Source of the DNA: Erythrobacter tepidarius
GTDB lineage: Bacteria; Pseudomonadota; Alphaproteobacteria; Sphingomonadales; Sphingomonadaceae
Length of the DNA stretch: 64,000 nt
NCBI RefSeq assembly: GCF_002155695.1
Contig: NZ_MUYJ01000009.1
Location: 62,001 to 126,000 of the forward strand
Direction of reading: 5' to 3'
Shown here piece by piece: positions 51,121 to 62,610 of this stretch. The notes under the pieces were generated by a model. It saw nothing but the letters and a program-made list of their open reading frames with translations, was not told the DNA's origin and ran no database searches. How positions within the stretch are numbered: position 1 is the first letter of the stretch; each line of letters opens with the position of its first letter. The position numbers were made by a program, and so were the translations under genes.

Positions 51121-51663
51121 CTACTTCGGGGCGAGCACCATCAGCATCTGGCGGCCCTCGAGGCGCGGGAAGGCTTCGACCTTGGCGATCTCGGCAACAT
51201 CGTCCTGCACGCGCTTGAGCAGGTCCATGCCGAGGTGCTGATGCGCCATTTCGCGGCCGCGGAAGCGCAGGGTGATCTTCACCTTGTCGCCATGGTTGAT
51301 GAACTTCGTCACGTTGCGCATCTTCACGTCATAGTCGTGCGTGTCGATGTTCGGACGCATCTTCACTTCCTTGATATCCTGCGTCTTCTGGCTCTTGCGC
51401 GCGAGGTTGGCCTTCTTCTGGGCCTCGTAGCGATACTTGCCGACATCGAGGAACTTGCACACCGGCGGGTCCGCATTGGGCGACACCTCGACCAGGTTCA
51501 GGCCCTTTTCATTGGCCCGTTCGATCGCTTCGCGGGTGTACATCACACCCAGATTCTCGCCTTCGTCATCGATGACGCGGACCTTGGGAACCTGGATCAT
51601 GAAATCATAACGAGGGCCGCTTTTGACGGGCGGGGCCAACGAGCGCCGAGGTGGACGTGATAT
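51121..51663 (-). CDS. infC: translation initiation factor IF-3, apparently started at AUA
   Basis: 180-residue IF-3 that keeps ribosomal subunits apart and checks the start codon. The N-domain motif is [20 protein letters not shown] then [20 protein letters not shown]. The linker [10 protein letters not shown] follows, and the C-domain has [20 protein letters not shown]. There is no ATG or GTG in a suitable position. ATA at 51663-51661 has a perfect AAGGAG eight nt upstream and reads [24 protein letters not shown] at 51639 lacks any ribosome site. A rare start (AUU in E. coli) is the known basis of IF-3 autoregulation. Confidence 0.93.
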   Translation of the reverse strand: MSRPPRRSLAPPVKSGPRYDFMIQVPKVRVIDDEGENLGVMYTREAIERANEKGLNLVEVSPNADPPVCKFLDVGKYRYEAQKKANLARKSQKTQDIKEVKMRPNIDTHDYDVKMRNVTKFINHGDKVKITLRFRGREMAHQHLGMDLLKRVQDDVAEIAKVEAFPRLEGRQMLMVLAPK

Positions 51664-52016
51664 GGGGTATTCTCCTTTTGTGGCTGCGTACCGCAGCGCT
51701 CCTTAATCCGAAACCACCGCAGGCGCTAGGTGGAGAATATTTCCCCGACCGCCCCGACCTGCGCGCGGCGAGGATTGGCCAGATTTGCGCCTTCCCGCAT
51801 TTTTCCCCCAGTCTCGACTGGTGCGCCGCAGCGGCGGCAAGCGCGCCCAGGCACGGCTCAAGCGCACAGGCCACATCCCCTGGCCAGCGCCGATCCGTGC
51901 TTGCCAGGGCAACACCCCCTTTTCGATGCGGGAAGACTGTGGTGCGCGCCGAAAGATCGTGAAGGCAACGGGCGAGAAACAGCCTGAAACCATATTGGCC
52001 ATGCGCGGCCGTCCGG
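51664..52016. other. infC leader and intergenic region
   Basis: The 353 bp between ruvA and infC holds no credible gene on either strand. On the minus strand a perfect hairpin (GCTGCG-GTA-CGCAGC, plus 51683-51697) lies just upstream of the infC ribosome site, AAGGAG. This is a plausible leader structure; a promoter cannot be placed with confidence. Confidence 0.5.
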
Positions 52017-52628
52017 TCACCCCGCCGCCTTTTTCAGCGCCACGCGGATCAGCTCGCCCTCGCTCGCGCCTTCGCCCAGTTCCTCGAGCGCCCGCGCAAC
52101 CGCCTGCGCCGCGACGGCGGGCTTGAAGCCGAGGTTCTCCAGCGCGCTCGCCGCGTCTGCGCCCTTGCTGCCAAAGGGAGCGGATGCGAAGCTGGCCGCA
52201 AACCCGCCCGGCCCGGATGCCGGCATCGCGCCCGCCTTGTCCTTCAGCTCGTTGACGATCCGGCCAGCCAGCTTCGGCCCCACGCCCTGCGCCCGCGCCA
52301 CCATCGCCGCGTCGCCGCGCCCGCAGGCATCGCGCAATTCCCCGGTCGAAAGCGCCGAGAGGATCGCCAGAGCAACCTTGCTGCCCACGCCCTGCACGCC
52401 CGTCAGCAGCCGGAACCAGTCGCGCTCCGCGCTTTCGGCAAAGCCCAGCAGGCGCATATCATTCTCGCTCACCTGGAGTTCGGTGTGGACGGTGCATTGC
52501 GCGCCAATCTCGCCCAGCGCGGCGAGCGTGCGGCGGGAAGCATGGACGAGGTAGCCCACCCCGCCGACATCGACCACCGCCCAGTCCTCGCCGGTCGCAT
52601 CGAGCCTGCCTGAGAGCTTTGCAATCAT
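52017..52628 (-). CDS. ruvA: Holliday junction branch-migration protein RuvA
   Basis: 203-residue junction-binding protein. It starts [20 protein letters not shown] (OB-fold domain). HhH motifs follow at [19 protein letters not shown] and [20 protein letters not shown]. The C-terminal UBA-like domain is [20 protein letters not shown], which contacts RuvB. ATG 52628 gives the usual length. RuvB is not in the window, so the ruv genes are split or continue elsewhere. Confidence 0.95.
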   Translation of the reverse strand: MIAKLSGRLDATGEDWAVVDVGGVGYLVHASRRTLAALGEIGAQCTVHTELQVSENDMRLLGFAESAERDWFRLLTGVQGVGSKVALAILSALSTGELRDACGRGDAAMVARAQGVGPKLAGRIVNELKDKAGAMPASGPGGFAASFASAPFGSKGADAASALENLGFKPAVAAQAVARALEELGEGASEGELIRVALKKAAG

Positions 52629-52756
52629 GAATCCTTGCCGCGCCACCGCTTCGCTGCTTGAGCGCAAGGCTCCTGACCTAATCTGTCCGGCTTGGCTAGT
52701 GTTCTGCGGCACAAATCCCCGTTGGCATCGGGCGAAGCCGAGATGCATCCGTCAAG

Positions 52757-52784
52757 GTGTCTTGACTGCGCTCGACACGAACGG
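52757..52784. repeat. short intergenic repeat (GTGTC...GACAC type)
   Basis: GTGTCTTGACTGCGCTCGAC then ACGAAC has GTGTC/GACAC ends and belongs to the class of short hairpin repeats commonly seen in sphingomonad intergenic DNA. It lies in the 179-bp divergent region between ruvA and aroC. Confidence 0.4.
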
Positions 52785-52807
52785 GACTTTGGGTAAAAGC
52801 ACCGCCG

Positions 52808-53884
52808 ATGAGCTGGAACACCTTCGGGCGCGTGCTGCGCTTCACCACCTGGGGAGAGAGCCACGGGCCCGCGCTGGGCGCGGTCGTCGACGGGTGCCCG
52901 CCGGGGCTGACGATTTCGGAGGACTCGATCCAGCCCTTCCTCGATGCCCGCAAGCCGGGCACCAGCCGCTTCACCACCCAGCGGCGCGAGGATGATCTGG
53001 TGCGCATCCTGTCCGGCGTGTTCGAGGGCAAGACCACCGGCACGCCGATCAGCCTGATGATCGAGAACACCGATCAGCGGAGCAAGGATTACAGCGCCAT
53101 CGCCCGGCAATACCGCCCCGGCCATGCCGATTACGCCTATGATGCCAAATACGGCATCCGCGACTATCGCGGCGGCGGGCGCTCCTCGGCGCGCGAGACG
53201 GCGGCGCGGGTCGCGGCGGGCGCGGTGGCGCGGCTCGTCATCCCGGAAGTCACCATCACCGCTTACGTGTGCGAACTGGGCGGCGACCGGATCGACCCGG
53301 CGAACATCGATTATGGGGAGATCGCCAAGAACCCCTTCTTCTGCCCCGACGCACAAGCCGCGCAACGCTGGGAGAAGAAGGTCGATGCCGCGCGCAAGGC
53401 CGGTTCCTCGCTCGGCGCGATTGTCGAGTGCGTGGCGGAGGGCGTCCCCGCGGGCTGGGGCGCGCCGATCTATGCCAAGCTCGACAGCGACCTGGCGAGC
53501 GCGATGATGAGCATCAACGCGGTCAAGGGCGTCGAGATCGGCGACGGCTTCGCAGCCGCGCGCCTATCGGGCGAAGAAAATGCCGACCGGATGCGCCCTG
53601 GGCCGGACGGCAAGCCCGAGTTTCTGACCAACCACGCAGGCGGCACCGCGGGCGGCATTTCGACCGGGCAGCCGGTGGTATGCCGGGTCGCGTTCAAGCC
53701 GACCTCCTCGATCCTCATCCCGGTGGAATCGATCAACTCTGCCGGAGAGGCGGTGGAAGTCGTCACCAAGGGCCGCCACGATCCCTGCGTCGGAATCCGC
53801 GGCACACCAGTGGTCGAGGCGATGATGGCGCTGGTGCTGGCCGATCACAAGCTGCTGCACCGCGGTCAGATAGGAAAGCCCTAG
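52808..53884 (+). CDS. aroC: chorismate synthase
   Basis: 358-residue FMN-dependent enzyme that makes chorismate from EPSP, the last step of the shikimate pathway. Signatures: [20 protein letters not shown] at the N-terminus, RRGSRFTT-type [20 protein letters not shown], and [20 protein letters not shown]. The C-terminal [20 protein letters not shown] precedes [20 protein letters not shown]. All signature elements are intact. Divergent from ruvA. Confidence 0.97.
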   Translation: MSWNTFGRVLRFTTWGESHGPALGAVVDGCPPGLTISEDSIQPFLDARKPGTSRFTTQRREDDLVRILSGVFEGKTTGTPISLMIENTDQRSKDYSAIARQYRPGHADYAYDAKYGIRDYRGGGRSSARETAARVAAGAVARLVIPEVTITAYVCELGGDRIDPANIDYGEIAKNPFFCPDAQAAQRWEKKVDAARKAGSSLGAIVECVAEGVPAGWGAPIYAKLDSDLASAMMSINAVKGVEIGDGFAAARLSGEENADRMRPGPDGKPEFLTNHAGGTAGGISTGQPVVCRVAFKPTSSILIPVESINSAGEAVEVVTKGRHDPCVGIRGTPVVEAMMALVLADHKLLHRGQIGKP

Positions 53885-54047
53885 CGCGAGGAAAACGCAC
53901 GCACATTGGGTAAGCCGGGCGCGTCGCGGACGGGCGGCGTTGAGGCAAGAGTTACTTCCGCCTTGCCGTCACGTCGCAGGTGCATTTGGCGGATTGCGGC
54001 AAAACATCGTCAAATCCGATTGGTTCCCGCGCCCATCATTGAAAAAA

Positions 54048-54064
54048 GCGATTTTAGCAATCGC
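54048..54064. promoter_or_regulatory. inverted repeat upstream of ahpC, candidate OxyR-type operator
   Basis: GCGATT-TTAGC-AATCGC is a perfect 6-bp inverted repeat in the 270-bp AT-richer leader region, 91 nt before the ahpC ATG. LysR-type OxyR would be the expected regulator of this cluster, but this sequence is not a known OxyR consensus. An AATCGATT palindrome occurs upstream of katG near 56595. Confidence 0.35.
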
Positions 54065-54154
54065 AACAATCATCTTTTGTGCAGCGCAATAATCCCTATT
54101 TCAGCGGCGTCGGTTTTTCACCATCCTCTCAACCCAACCAAAGGACAAACTTCC

Positions 54155-54721
54155 ATGGGTATCATCGGTTCGACCATCAAGCCGTTCACCGCCACCGCCT
54201 ACCAGAAGGGCAAGGACTTCTTCACCGTCACCGAGGCCGATCTCGCGGGCAAGTGGTCGGTGTTCTTCTTCTACCCGGCCGACTTCACCTTCGTGTGCCC
54301 GACCGAGCTTGAGGACATGGGCGAAAAGTACGCGACCCTCCAGGCGATGGGCGTTGAAGTCTATGCCGTCTCGACCGACACGCACTTCAGCCACAAGGCC
54401 TGGGCCGACACGTCGGACAAGATCGGCAAGCTGACCTTCCCGTTCCTGGGCGACCAGAACCATGTGCTGTCGAACAATTTCGGCGTCCTGCGTGAAGGCT
54501 CCGGGCTTGCCGACCGCGCGACCTTCGTGGTCGATCCGGACGGCGTGATCCAGATCATGGAGATCACCTGCGAAGGCGTGGGCCGCAATGCCAACGAACT
54601 GACCCGCAAGATCAAGGCTGCACAGTACGTACGCGCCAACCCGGGTCAGGTCTGCCCGGCGGCGTGGGAAGAAGGGGCTGACACCCTGGTTCCCTCGCTC
54701 GATCTGGTCGGCAAGATCTGA
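54155..54721 (+). CDS. ahpC: alkyl hydroperoxide reductase peroxiredoxin subunit
   Basis: 188-residue typical 2-Cys peroxiredoxin. The peroxidatic Cys48 lies in [20 protein letters not shown] and the resolving Cys167 in [18 protein letters not shown]. The core has [20 protein letters not shown]. It detoxifies H2O2 and organic peroxides. Start ATG 54155 is preceded by AAAGGACAAAC. It is the first of ahpC-ahpF, with three hairpins between the two genes. Confidence 0.97.
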   Translation: MGIIGSTIKPFTATAYQKGKDFFTVTEADLAGKWSVFFFYPADFTFVCPTELEDMGEKYATLQAMGVEVYAVSTDTHFSHKAWADTSDKIGKLTFPFLGDQNHVLSNNFGVLREGSGLADRATFVVDPDGVIQIMEITCEGVGRNANELTRKIKAAQYVRANPGQVCPAAWEEGADTLVPSLDLVGKI

Positions 54722-54740
54722 GGTCTGACCTTACCGAACC

Positions 54741-54877
54741 GACCGGCCGGGGCTTCTCCCTCCCCCCCCCTCGGCCCCGCGCCGGTCGTAAAATCCCGAG
54801 GCTCTTTTATCCCTCGGGTCGTAGCCGGGACCGGATGCCCGCCCCTCCCCCCTATTGGGCAAGGCTGTCCGGTCCCG
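54741..54877 (+). promoter_or_regulatory. three consecutive hairpins between ahpC and ahpF
   Basis: Hairpin 1: GACCGGCCGGGGC (54741-54753) with GCCCCGCGCCGGTC (54774-54787). Hairpin 2: CCCGAGG-N10-CCTCGGG (54795-54818). Hairpin 3: CGGGACCGGA (54826-54835) with TCCGGTCCCG (54868-54877), with an inner TGCCC/GGGCA stem. They may terminate or attenuate most ahpC transcripts or protect the 3' end, giving excess AhpC over AhpF. Confidence 0.6.
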
Positions 54878-54936
54878 TGTTGCCCGCATCAGGATAATCC
54901 CATTCTCGCGCGCTCATCCGCGCCCGGAGGACACCC

Positions 54937-56526
54937 ATGCTCGACGCTGCCCTGCAGGCCCAGCTCAAGACCTATCTCGGCAATCTGCGCGAAGGCGTGG
55001 AACTGGTCGCCAGCCTCGACGACAGCGAGAAGGCGCGCCAGACCCGCCAGCTTCTCGAACAGATCGCTGCGCTGCATGATCTCGTCACCGCCCGCTTCGA
55101 CGGCACAGATGCGAGAAAGCCCAGCTTTGTCATCCGCCGCGCGCGCGATCCGGAAAAGTGGGTGCGCTTTGCCGGCCTGCCAATGGGCCACGAATTCACT
55201 TCGCTGGTGCTCGCGCTGCTGTGGGCTGGCGGCCACCCGCCCAAGGTCGATGCCGACCTGATCGAGCAGGTGCGTGCACTCGAGGGCGATTATCACTTCG
55301 AGATGTTCTTCTCGCTTTCGTGCCACAACTGCCCCGACGTGGTGCAAGCGCTGACCCTGATGGCGCTCGAAAACCCGCGCATCACCGCGACCCTGATCGA
55401 AGGCGGCACCTTCCAGGAGGAAGTCGAGCGCCGCGAGATCATGGCCGTGCCGGCGACCTTCCTCAACGGCGAGCCGTTTTACAACGGCAAGATGGAGCTG
55501 GCCGAGATTCTGGCGAAGCTCGACAAGAACGCTGATGCAAAGCAGGCCGAAAAGCTCAGCCAGAAGGCCCCGTTCGAGGTGCTGGTGATCGGCGGCGGCC
55601 CGGCGGGCGCGGCCGCGGCGGTCTATACCGCGCGCAAGGGCTTTCGCACCGGTATCGCGGCAGAGCGCTTCGGCGGGCAGCTGATGGACACGCTCGGGAT
55701 CGAGAACCTCCCCGGCACCCCCTACACCGAAGGCCCGAAGCTCACCGAGAGCCTCAGGCGGCACGTGGGCGAATACGAAATCGACCTGATGGACCTTGCC
55801 CGCGCGGTCGAACTCAAGCCCGCCAGGGATGGCGGCGGCTATCACGAGGTGAAGATGGCCAACGGCGCAACCCTGCGCGCACGTTCGCTGATCCTTTCCA
55901 CCGGCGCGCGCTGGCGCAATCTCGGCGTGCCGGGCGAGGCCGAGTATCGCAACAAGGGCGTGGCCTATTGCCCGCACTGCGATGGCCCGCTGTTCAAGGG
56001 CAAGCGCATCGCGGTGATCGGCGGCGGCAACTCCGGCGTCGAGGCGGCGATCGACCTGGCCGGGATCGTCAGCCACGTGACGCTGATCGAGTTCGACACC
56101 AGGCTGCGCGCCGACGAGGTGCTCCAGCGCAAGCTGCGCTCGATGCCCAATGTCGAGATCATCACCAATGGCCAGACCACCGAGATCCTCGGCGAAAACG
56201 GCAAGGTGACGGGCCTCGTGCTCAAGGACCGCGCCAGCGGGGACGAACGCCGCATCGCGCTGGAAGGCGTGTTCGTGCAGATCGGCCTTGTCCCCAACAC
56301 CGAATGGCTGCGCGAGACCGGCCTTGAACTGTCGAAGTTCGGCGAGATCGTGATCGACGGGCACGGCGCAACCAGCATCCCCGGCATCTATGCCGCGGGC
56401 GATTGCACCACCGTGCCGCACAAGCAGATCGTCGTCGCAATGGGCGAAGGCGCGAAGGCAGGGCTGGGGGCGTTCGACTTCCTGATCCGCAACGAGCCGG
56501 TCGAGGACATCGCTCAGGCAGCCTGA
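54937..56526 (+). CDS. ahpF: alkyl hydroperoxide reductase flavoprotein subunit
   Basis: 529-residue FAD/NADH disulfide reductase that recharges AhpC. The N-terminal double-thioredoxin domain has Cys129/Cys132 in [10 protein letters not shown]. The FAD motif [20 protein letters not shown] is near 216, the redox pair CPHC (345-348) in [20 protein letters not shown], and an NADH-binding [19 protein letters not shown] follows. The end is [20 protein letters not shown]. Start has CGGAGGAC upstream. It lies 215 nt after ahpC and before katG. Confidence 0.97.
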   Translation: MLDAALQAQLKTYLGNLREGVELVASLDDSEKARQTRQLLEQIAALHDLVTARFDGTDARKPSFVIRRARDPEKWVRFAGLPMGHEFTSLVLALLWAGGHPPKVDADLIEQVRALEGDYHFEMFFSLSCHNCPDVVQALTLMALENPRITATLIEGGTFQEEVERREIMAVPATFLNGEPFYNGKMELAEILAKLDKNADAKQAEKLSQKAPFEVLVIGGGPAGAAAAVYTARKGFRTGIAAERFGGQLMDTLGIENLPGTPYTEGPKLTESLRRHVGEYEIDLMDLARAVELKPARDGGGYHEVKMANGATLRARSLILSTGARWRNLGVPGEAEYRNKGVAYCPHCDGPLFKGKRIAVIGGGNSGVEAAIDLAGIVSHVTLIEFDTRLRADEVLQRKLRSMPNVEIITNGQTTEILGENGKVTGLVLKDRASGDERRIALEGVFVQIGLVPNTEWLRETGLELSKFGEIVIDGHGATSIPGIYAAGDCTTVPHKQIVVAMGEGAKAGLGAFDFLIRNEPVEDIAQAA

Positions 56527-56653
56527 CAGCCGCACGCGCCCACCCTCTGCGTCACCCAACCAATAATCGTCTCTCTCAATCAATCACCGCGCATTAATCG
56601 ATTGGACGCGCCATCCTGAAAGCGTCATCTTCCTCGCATAGACCTGCCTCTGA

Positions 56654-58900
<2,247 letters not shown>

Positions 58901-58930
58901 GCCTTTTGGCGAGGCGTGAGCGACTGACAG

Positions 58931-58960
58931 AGGGCCTCCGGTAGCGATACCGGGGGCCTT
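58931..58960 (+). terminator. katG terminator hairpin with GNRA loop
   Basis: A 13-bp stem (two G-U pairs) formed by AGGGCCTCCGGTA and TACCGGGGGCCTT closes on a GCGA tetraloop and is followed by CTTC. It lies 30 nt after the katG stop. Confidence 0.75.
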
Positions 58961-59035
58961 CTTCGCGCCTGCATTCGGCCCGTCACCTGCCCGAAAGCGT
59001 TAACGGGGCTTTCACCAGTTCCTGATTAAAGTCCT

Positions 59036-59047
59036 GATACTAGTATC
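59036..59047. promoter_or_regulatory. 12-bp palindrome upstream of the cupin-like gene
   Basis: GATACTAGTATC is a perfect palindrome in an AT-rich stretch 27 nt before the ATG of the cupin-like gene. It may be an operator or overlap the -10 region. Confidence 0.3.
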
Positions 59048-59073
59048 TAATTTTACGCATCAGGGCCGCCGAA

Positions 59074-59907
59074 ATGTCGCTCGTCGATCCCGCATCGCTG
59101 TCGCTTCTGGCGGACAGTTACCCCCATCGTGCGGCAATGATCCGGCACCATCTCGCTGCCGAACCGCTGCTCGGCCATGCCGCGCTGGCGGCGGCGGCGC
59201 GCGATCTGCCGTCGGGAAAGGTCGAACGGCGGGTGCACAATGCCACCGATGGCGCGGGCTTCCGCCACCGCGCTGACGGCCGCGACCCGGCCGCCGCGAT
59301 TGCCGAGGGTGGCGACGCCGCGGCGTGGATCATGCTGCGCGGGATCGAGCAGCTGTCGGACTATAGCGCGCTGATTGAGCGCCTGCTGGCCGAACTCGCC
59401 CCGGTAATCGTCCCGGCGACCGGGCCGGTGCGCGACATCAAGGGCTTCGTCTTCGTCTCCGCCCCTGGCACCCACACCCCGTTCCACTTCGATGCCGAAT
59501 ACAACATCCTGTTCCAGATCGCCGGGACCAAGCTCTTCGCCACCTGCCCGCCGGTGCCACCCTTTCTCGACCTGGGGCAGCGCGAGGCCTACCATCTGGC
59601 CGGCGAGAACATGCTGGCCTGGCAGCCCGACTTCGCGCAGGCCGAGCAGCAGCACCAGCTGACGCCCGGCGATGCGCTATTCGTGCCTTTCGCGGCGCCA
59701 CACCGCGTGCTGGCGGGCGATGCGCCTTCGGTGTCGCTGTCGGTCACCTGGCAGAGCCGCGCCAGCCGCGCCGAGGCCGATGCGCTGGCGCTCAATCCGG
59801 TGCTGCGGCGCTGGGGACTGCCCGCGCATGATCCGGCGGCCGCGACGGGTGCGCCCTGGCTGCGGGCGGCGGTGCGCCGCCTCGGGCAGCGGATCGGTGT
59901 GCTATGA
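59074..59907 (+). CDS. cupin/JmjC-like Fe(II)-binding protein
   Basis: 277-residue protein with a double-stranded beta-helix. The metal-binding HxD is in GTHTPFHFDAEYNILFQIAG (His138, Asp140) and a likely third ligand His210 in FVPFAAPHRVLAGDAPSVSL. It also has AWIMLRGIEQLSDYSALIER. The layout fits JmjC-like (cupin_8) 2-oxoglutarate/Fe(II) hydroxylases. Its stop overlaps by 4 nt the start of a GNAT-like gene, so the two are coupled. Substrate unknown: hydroxylation of a peptide or a small molecule is possible. Confidence 0.72.
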   Translation: MSLVDPASLSLLADSYPHRAAMIRHHLAAEPLLGHAALAAAARDLPSGKVERRVHNATDGAGFRHRADGRDPAAAIAEGGDAAAWIMLRGIEQLSDYSALIERLLAELAPVIVPATGPVRDIKGFVFVSAPGTHTPFHFDAEYNILFQIAGTKLFATCPPVPPFLDLGQREAYHLAGENMLAWQPDFAQAEQQHQLTPGDALFVPFAAPHRVLAGDAPSVSLSVTWQSRASRAEADALALNPVLRRWGLPAHDPAAATGAPWLRAAVRRLGQRIGVL

Positions 59908-61106
59908 CGAAGCAGCCCGACACCGCCTTTGTCGCGGCCCCGAACCCGACAAGCTGGCTGCATCCCGATCGGGGCGGGACTGCGCTGACGGTCGATTTCC
60001 TCCATCCGGCCGCACTGCCAGCGGCCGAGCGCGCCCGCTGGGCGCGGCTCAGCGCGCGCGCCGCACCGGGCAATATCTTCGCGCAGGACTGGTTCATGGA
60101 GCCGGCCCTGCGCCATTGCGGTGAGGCGGCCACGCTGCGCTTAGCGGTGGTGCGACAGGCCTCGGGCGAGTGGCTCGGCGCCTTGCCGCTGGTGTTCGAG
60201 CCGAAGGTCGGGCGTTGCCCGCTGCCCAGCCTCCACAGCTGGCGCGCGAGCAACCAGTTCCTCGCCACTCCGCTGGTGTTGCCGGGCGCGGAGAAGGCCT
60301 TCTGGACCGGCCTGCTGGCGCGGCTTGACCGCCGCCCGGGGCTGGCGCTGGCGCTGTGCTGCAAGGATCTGCCGCTGGACGATCCGGCGACGCTGGCGCT
60401 GGTCAGCCTATGCGCCGAACAGGGGCGGATGATCGAGACGCTTGCCCGCTTCGTGCGCCCCGCTCGCCTGTCGGGTCGGCAGCGGCTGGTCGACCCGCGC
60501 GGACTGCACCGGCTCGACCAGCGGCTCGACGGATTGGAGCGCCGGCTGGGGCAGGCGCTCGGCCCGGTCAGCACCGTGATGCACTCCCCCGGCGAGGACT
60601 GCGAGGCATGGATCGCCGCCTTCCTCGCGCTCGAACGGGCGGGCTGGAAGGGCCGGGCACGCAGCGCGCTGGCCTGCGCGCCGGGAAACACCGCGCTGTT
60701 CCGCGAGGCGATCCGCCACGGCCACCGAATCGGTGCGGCGCGCCTCGCCAGCCTGCGCGCGGGCGACCGGATCGTCGCCATGTCAAGCTGGTTCGTCGCC
60801 CACGGACATGGCTTCGGCTTCAAGATGACCTATGACGAAGCGTGGCGGAAATTCGCGCCGGGGCGGCTGCTGATGCGGCAGGTCGCGCGGCTGAGCAAAG
60901 GCGAAGCAGAGCTGCTGTTCGACACCTGTGCCCCGGCAGGCAGCCCGACTGACGCGCTGTGGCCGCAAGCGCGCACACTCGGCTGCTTTGCGGTGGCGAT
61001 TGGGGGCAGCGCCCGGCGCCGGGGCCTGCGCGCGCTGATCGAGGCCCGCACCCGCTGGCACCGGCGCCGCACGCCGCGCACAGAAGAGCTTCCCGAATTC
61101 GCTTGA
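59904..61106 (+). CDS. CelD/BioF2-like (GNAT fold) acyltransferase
   Basis: 400-residue protein with a double-GNAT layout. The segment LSARAAPGNIFAQDWFMEPA followed by LRLAVVRQASGEWLGALPLV matches the CelD/BioF2-like N-part. The C-part has FLALERAGWKGRARSALACA, MSSWFVAHGHGFGFKMTYDE and WRKFAPGRLLMRQVARLSKG. These features mark acyl- or aminoacyl-transferases of the cellulose/exopolysaccharide (CelD) type. The Ala/Arg-rich C-terminus is low-complexity. It is coupled to the cupin-like gene. The acceptor is unknown. Confidence 0.65.
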   Translation: MTKQPDTAFVAAPNPTSWLHPDRGGTALTVDFLHPAALPAAERARWARLSARAAPGNIFAQDWFMEPALRHCGEAATLRLAVVRQASGEWLGALPLVFEPKVGRCPLPSLHSWRASNQFLATPLVLPGAEKAFWTGLLARLDRRPGLALALCCKDLPLDDPATLALVSLCAEQGRMIETLARFVRPARLSGRQRLVDPRGLHRLDQRLDGLERRLGQALGPVSTVMHSPGEDCEAWIAAFLALERAGWKGRARSALACAPGNTALFREAIRHGHRIGAARLASLRAGDRIVAMSSWFVAHGHGFGFKMTYDEAWRKFAPGRLLMRQVARLSKGEAELLFDTCAPAGSPTDALWPQARTLGCFAVAIGGSARRRGLRALIEARTRWHRRRTPRTEELPEFA

Positions 61107-61122
61107 CGCGCTCCTTCACCGG

Positions 61123-61146
61123 TATAATTATGATATCATAATTATA
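61123..61146. promoter_or_regulatory. 24-bp perfect palindrome upstream of the SPFH operon
   Basis: Half-site TATAATTATGAT is followed directly by its exact complement, spanning 61123-61146. The last base lies 19 nt before the SPFH gene ATG. TATAAT within it could be a -10 box; a TTGACG lies 14 nt upstream (61103-61108), a short spacer. It is AT-only apart from one G and one C, in a GC-rich genome. Confidence 0.7.
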
Positions 61147-61165
61147 TCGTTTTCGGAGAATCGTC

Positions 61166-62068
61166 ATGTCCCATGCTGATACCCCTGCCCTCAATCGTAG
61201 CCGCGAAGTCCCGGCCAACACCCAGAGCGGCTATGTGATGCTGGTGGTCAGTCTTGCGCTGGTCGGCCTGGCCGGGTGGCTGTTCATCAGCGCGATCGCG
61301 CCGGAGAAGGCTGACGTCCTGCAGGTGATCGGCGCGGGCCTGACCGGCGTTGTCGGCCTGCTCATCCTTACCGGCTTCTACATGATCAACCCCAACGAAG
61401 CCGCGGCGATCCAGCTGTTCGGCGCCTACAAGGGCACCGACCGCAATGAGGGGCTGCGCTGGGTGCTGCCGTGGCTAGGCAAGACCAAGATCTCGGTGCG
61501 CGCCAACAATGTGATTTCGCAGACGATCAAGGTCAACGACGCGCGCGGCAACCCGATTGAAATGGCTGCCCAGGTGGTGTGGCGCGTCACCGATACCGCG
61601 CAGGCGCTGTTCGACGTCGATGATTACCGCGAATTCGTCACCGCCCAGATCGAGGCCGCGGTGCGTTCGATCGGCTCGCGCTATCCCTATGACGACATCG
61701 AGCATCTCGAAGTCACCCTGCGCGGCAATCACGACGAGATCAGCGCCGAACTGCGCCTGGCGCTGATCGAGCGGCTGTCGGTAGCGGGAATCACGGTCGA
61801 CGAATGCGGCCTTACGCACCTCGCCTATGCCCCCGAGATCGCCGGTGCGATGCTGCGCCGCCAGCAGGCCGAAGCCGTGATTGCGGCGCGCAAGAAGCTG
61901 GTCGAGGGCGCCGTGTCGATGGTCGAGATGGCGCTCCACCAGCTCAGCGAGAAAGACGTCGTCCACCTCGACGACGAGCGCCGCGCGACGATGGTGTCGA
62001 ACCTGATGGTCGTGCTGTGCGGCGAGCGCGAGACCCAGCCGGTGGTCAACACGGGGTCGCTCTACTGA
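61166..62068 (+). CDS. SPFH/band 7 domain membrane protein
   Basis: 300-residue protein with two N-terminal membrane spans ([20 protein letters not shown] and [20 protein letters not shown]). An SPFH domain follows from about residue 75: [40 protein letters not shown] and [21 protein letters not shown] helical flotillin-like end has [20 protein letters not shown]. Such proteins form membrane rings or rafts. The gene has a palindromic operator ahead of it and is followed by an RHH protein gene and a small membrane protein. Confidence 0.88.
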   Translation: MSHADTPALNRSREVPANTQSGYVMLVVSLALVGLAGWLFISAIAPEKADVLQVIGAGLTGVVGLLILTGFYMINPNEAAAIQLFGAYKGTDRNEGLRWVLPWLGKTKISVRANNVISQTIKVNDARGNPIEMAAQVVWRVTDTAQALFDVDDYREFVTAQIEAAVRSIGSRYPYDDIEHLEVTLRGNHDEISAELRLALIERLSVAGITVDECGLTHLAYAPEIAGAMLRRQQAEAVIAARKKLVEGAVSMVEMALHQLSEKDVVHLDDERRATMVSNLMVVLCGERETQPVVNTGSLY

Positions 62069-62078
62069 CGATCCCGCG

Positions 62079-62294
62079 ATGTCGGCCAGGAAACCCTTTC
62101 CTCTGCGTCTCGATCCGGCGCTGCACGATGCGGTCCAGCGGCTCGCCGATGCCGAGCTGCGCAGCGTGAACGCCGAGATCGAGGTGCTGTTGCGCGAGGC
62201 GCTGGCGCGGCGCGGCGTGAAGGTCGCCCGCAGCACCACGCCCCGCCGCGGCCGTCCGCCGGGCACCACAGGCAAAGGAGGCGATGATGCGTGA
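62079..62294 (+). CDS. ribbon-helix-helix (Arc-like) DNA-binding protein
   Basis: 71-residue protein: beta-strand KPFPLRLDPALHDAVQRLAD, then helix RSVNAEIEVLLREALARRG, a complete RHH fold (residues 5-45). The tail is basic and Gly/Pro-rich. It lies 10 nt after the SPFH gene and overlaps the next gene by 8 nt, so it is cotranscribed. RHH proteins usually bind palindromes; the 24-bp palindrome at 61123 is an obvious candidate target. Confidence 0.85.
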   Translation: MSARKPFPLRLDPALHDAVQRLADAELRSVNAEIEVLLREALARRGVKVARSTTPRRGRPPGTTGKGGDDA

Positions 62295-62610
62295 TGGCGA
62301 CAAGCCCTTCCTCATGTTCCGTCGTAACTGGTTCATCCACAATATCACCCCGCGCAATGCTTCGGGCTGGATGCAGATGGGTGTGTGGATGGCGCTGTTC
62401 GCGGCCATGACCGTCGGCTTCGCGGCGTTCGACAGCGCCCGCCCGGCGGACAGCACCTTCGGGGCGCCCGACGCGGTGTTCCTCGTGGGCTTGCTGGTCT
62501 GGACGGTGGGCGGCATCTGGTGGATGAAGTCCCGCGCCGAGGTGATCGACGCCAACGAGGTGATCAGGCAGAAGCGCGAGGCCGAGCGCAAGAGCCGGCG
62601 CGGGCGCTAG
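62287..62610 (+). CDS. small membrane protein of the SPFH operon
   Basis: 107-residue protein with two hydrophobic segments: [20 protein letters not shown], and [16 protein letters not shown] near residue 68. It has a basic [13 protein letters not shown]-terminus. The ATG at 62287 has a strong AAGGAGG five bases upstream and is preferred to ATG 62284. It overlaps the RHH gene. Its last codons overlap by 4 nt the antiparallel bchE-like pseudogene. Function unknown; probably partners the SPFH protein. Confidence 0.7.
   Translation: MRDGDKPFLMFRRNWFIHNITPRNASGWMQMGVWMALFAAMTVGFAAFDSARPADSTFGAPDAVFLVGLLVWTVGGIWWMKSRAEVIDANEVIRQKREAERKSRRGR

Noticed and set aside
61103-61128. TTGACG / TATAAT as a strong sigma-70 promoter
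   Set aside because: The 14-bp spacer is too short for a good promoter; the TATAAT is part of the palindrome. Only mentioned, not annotated.
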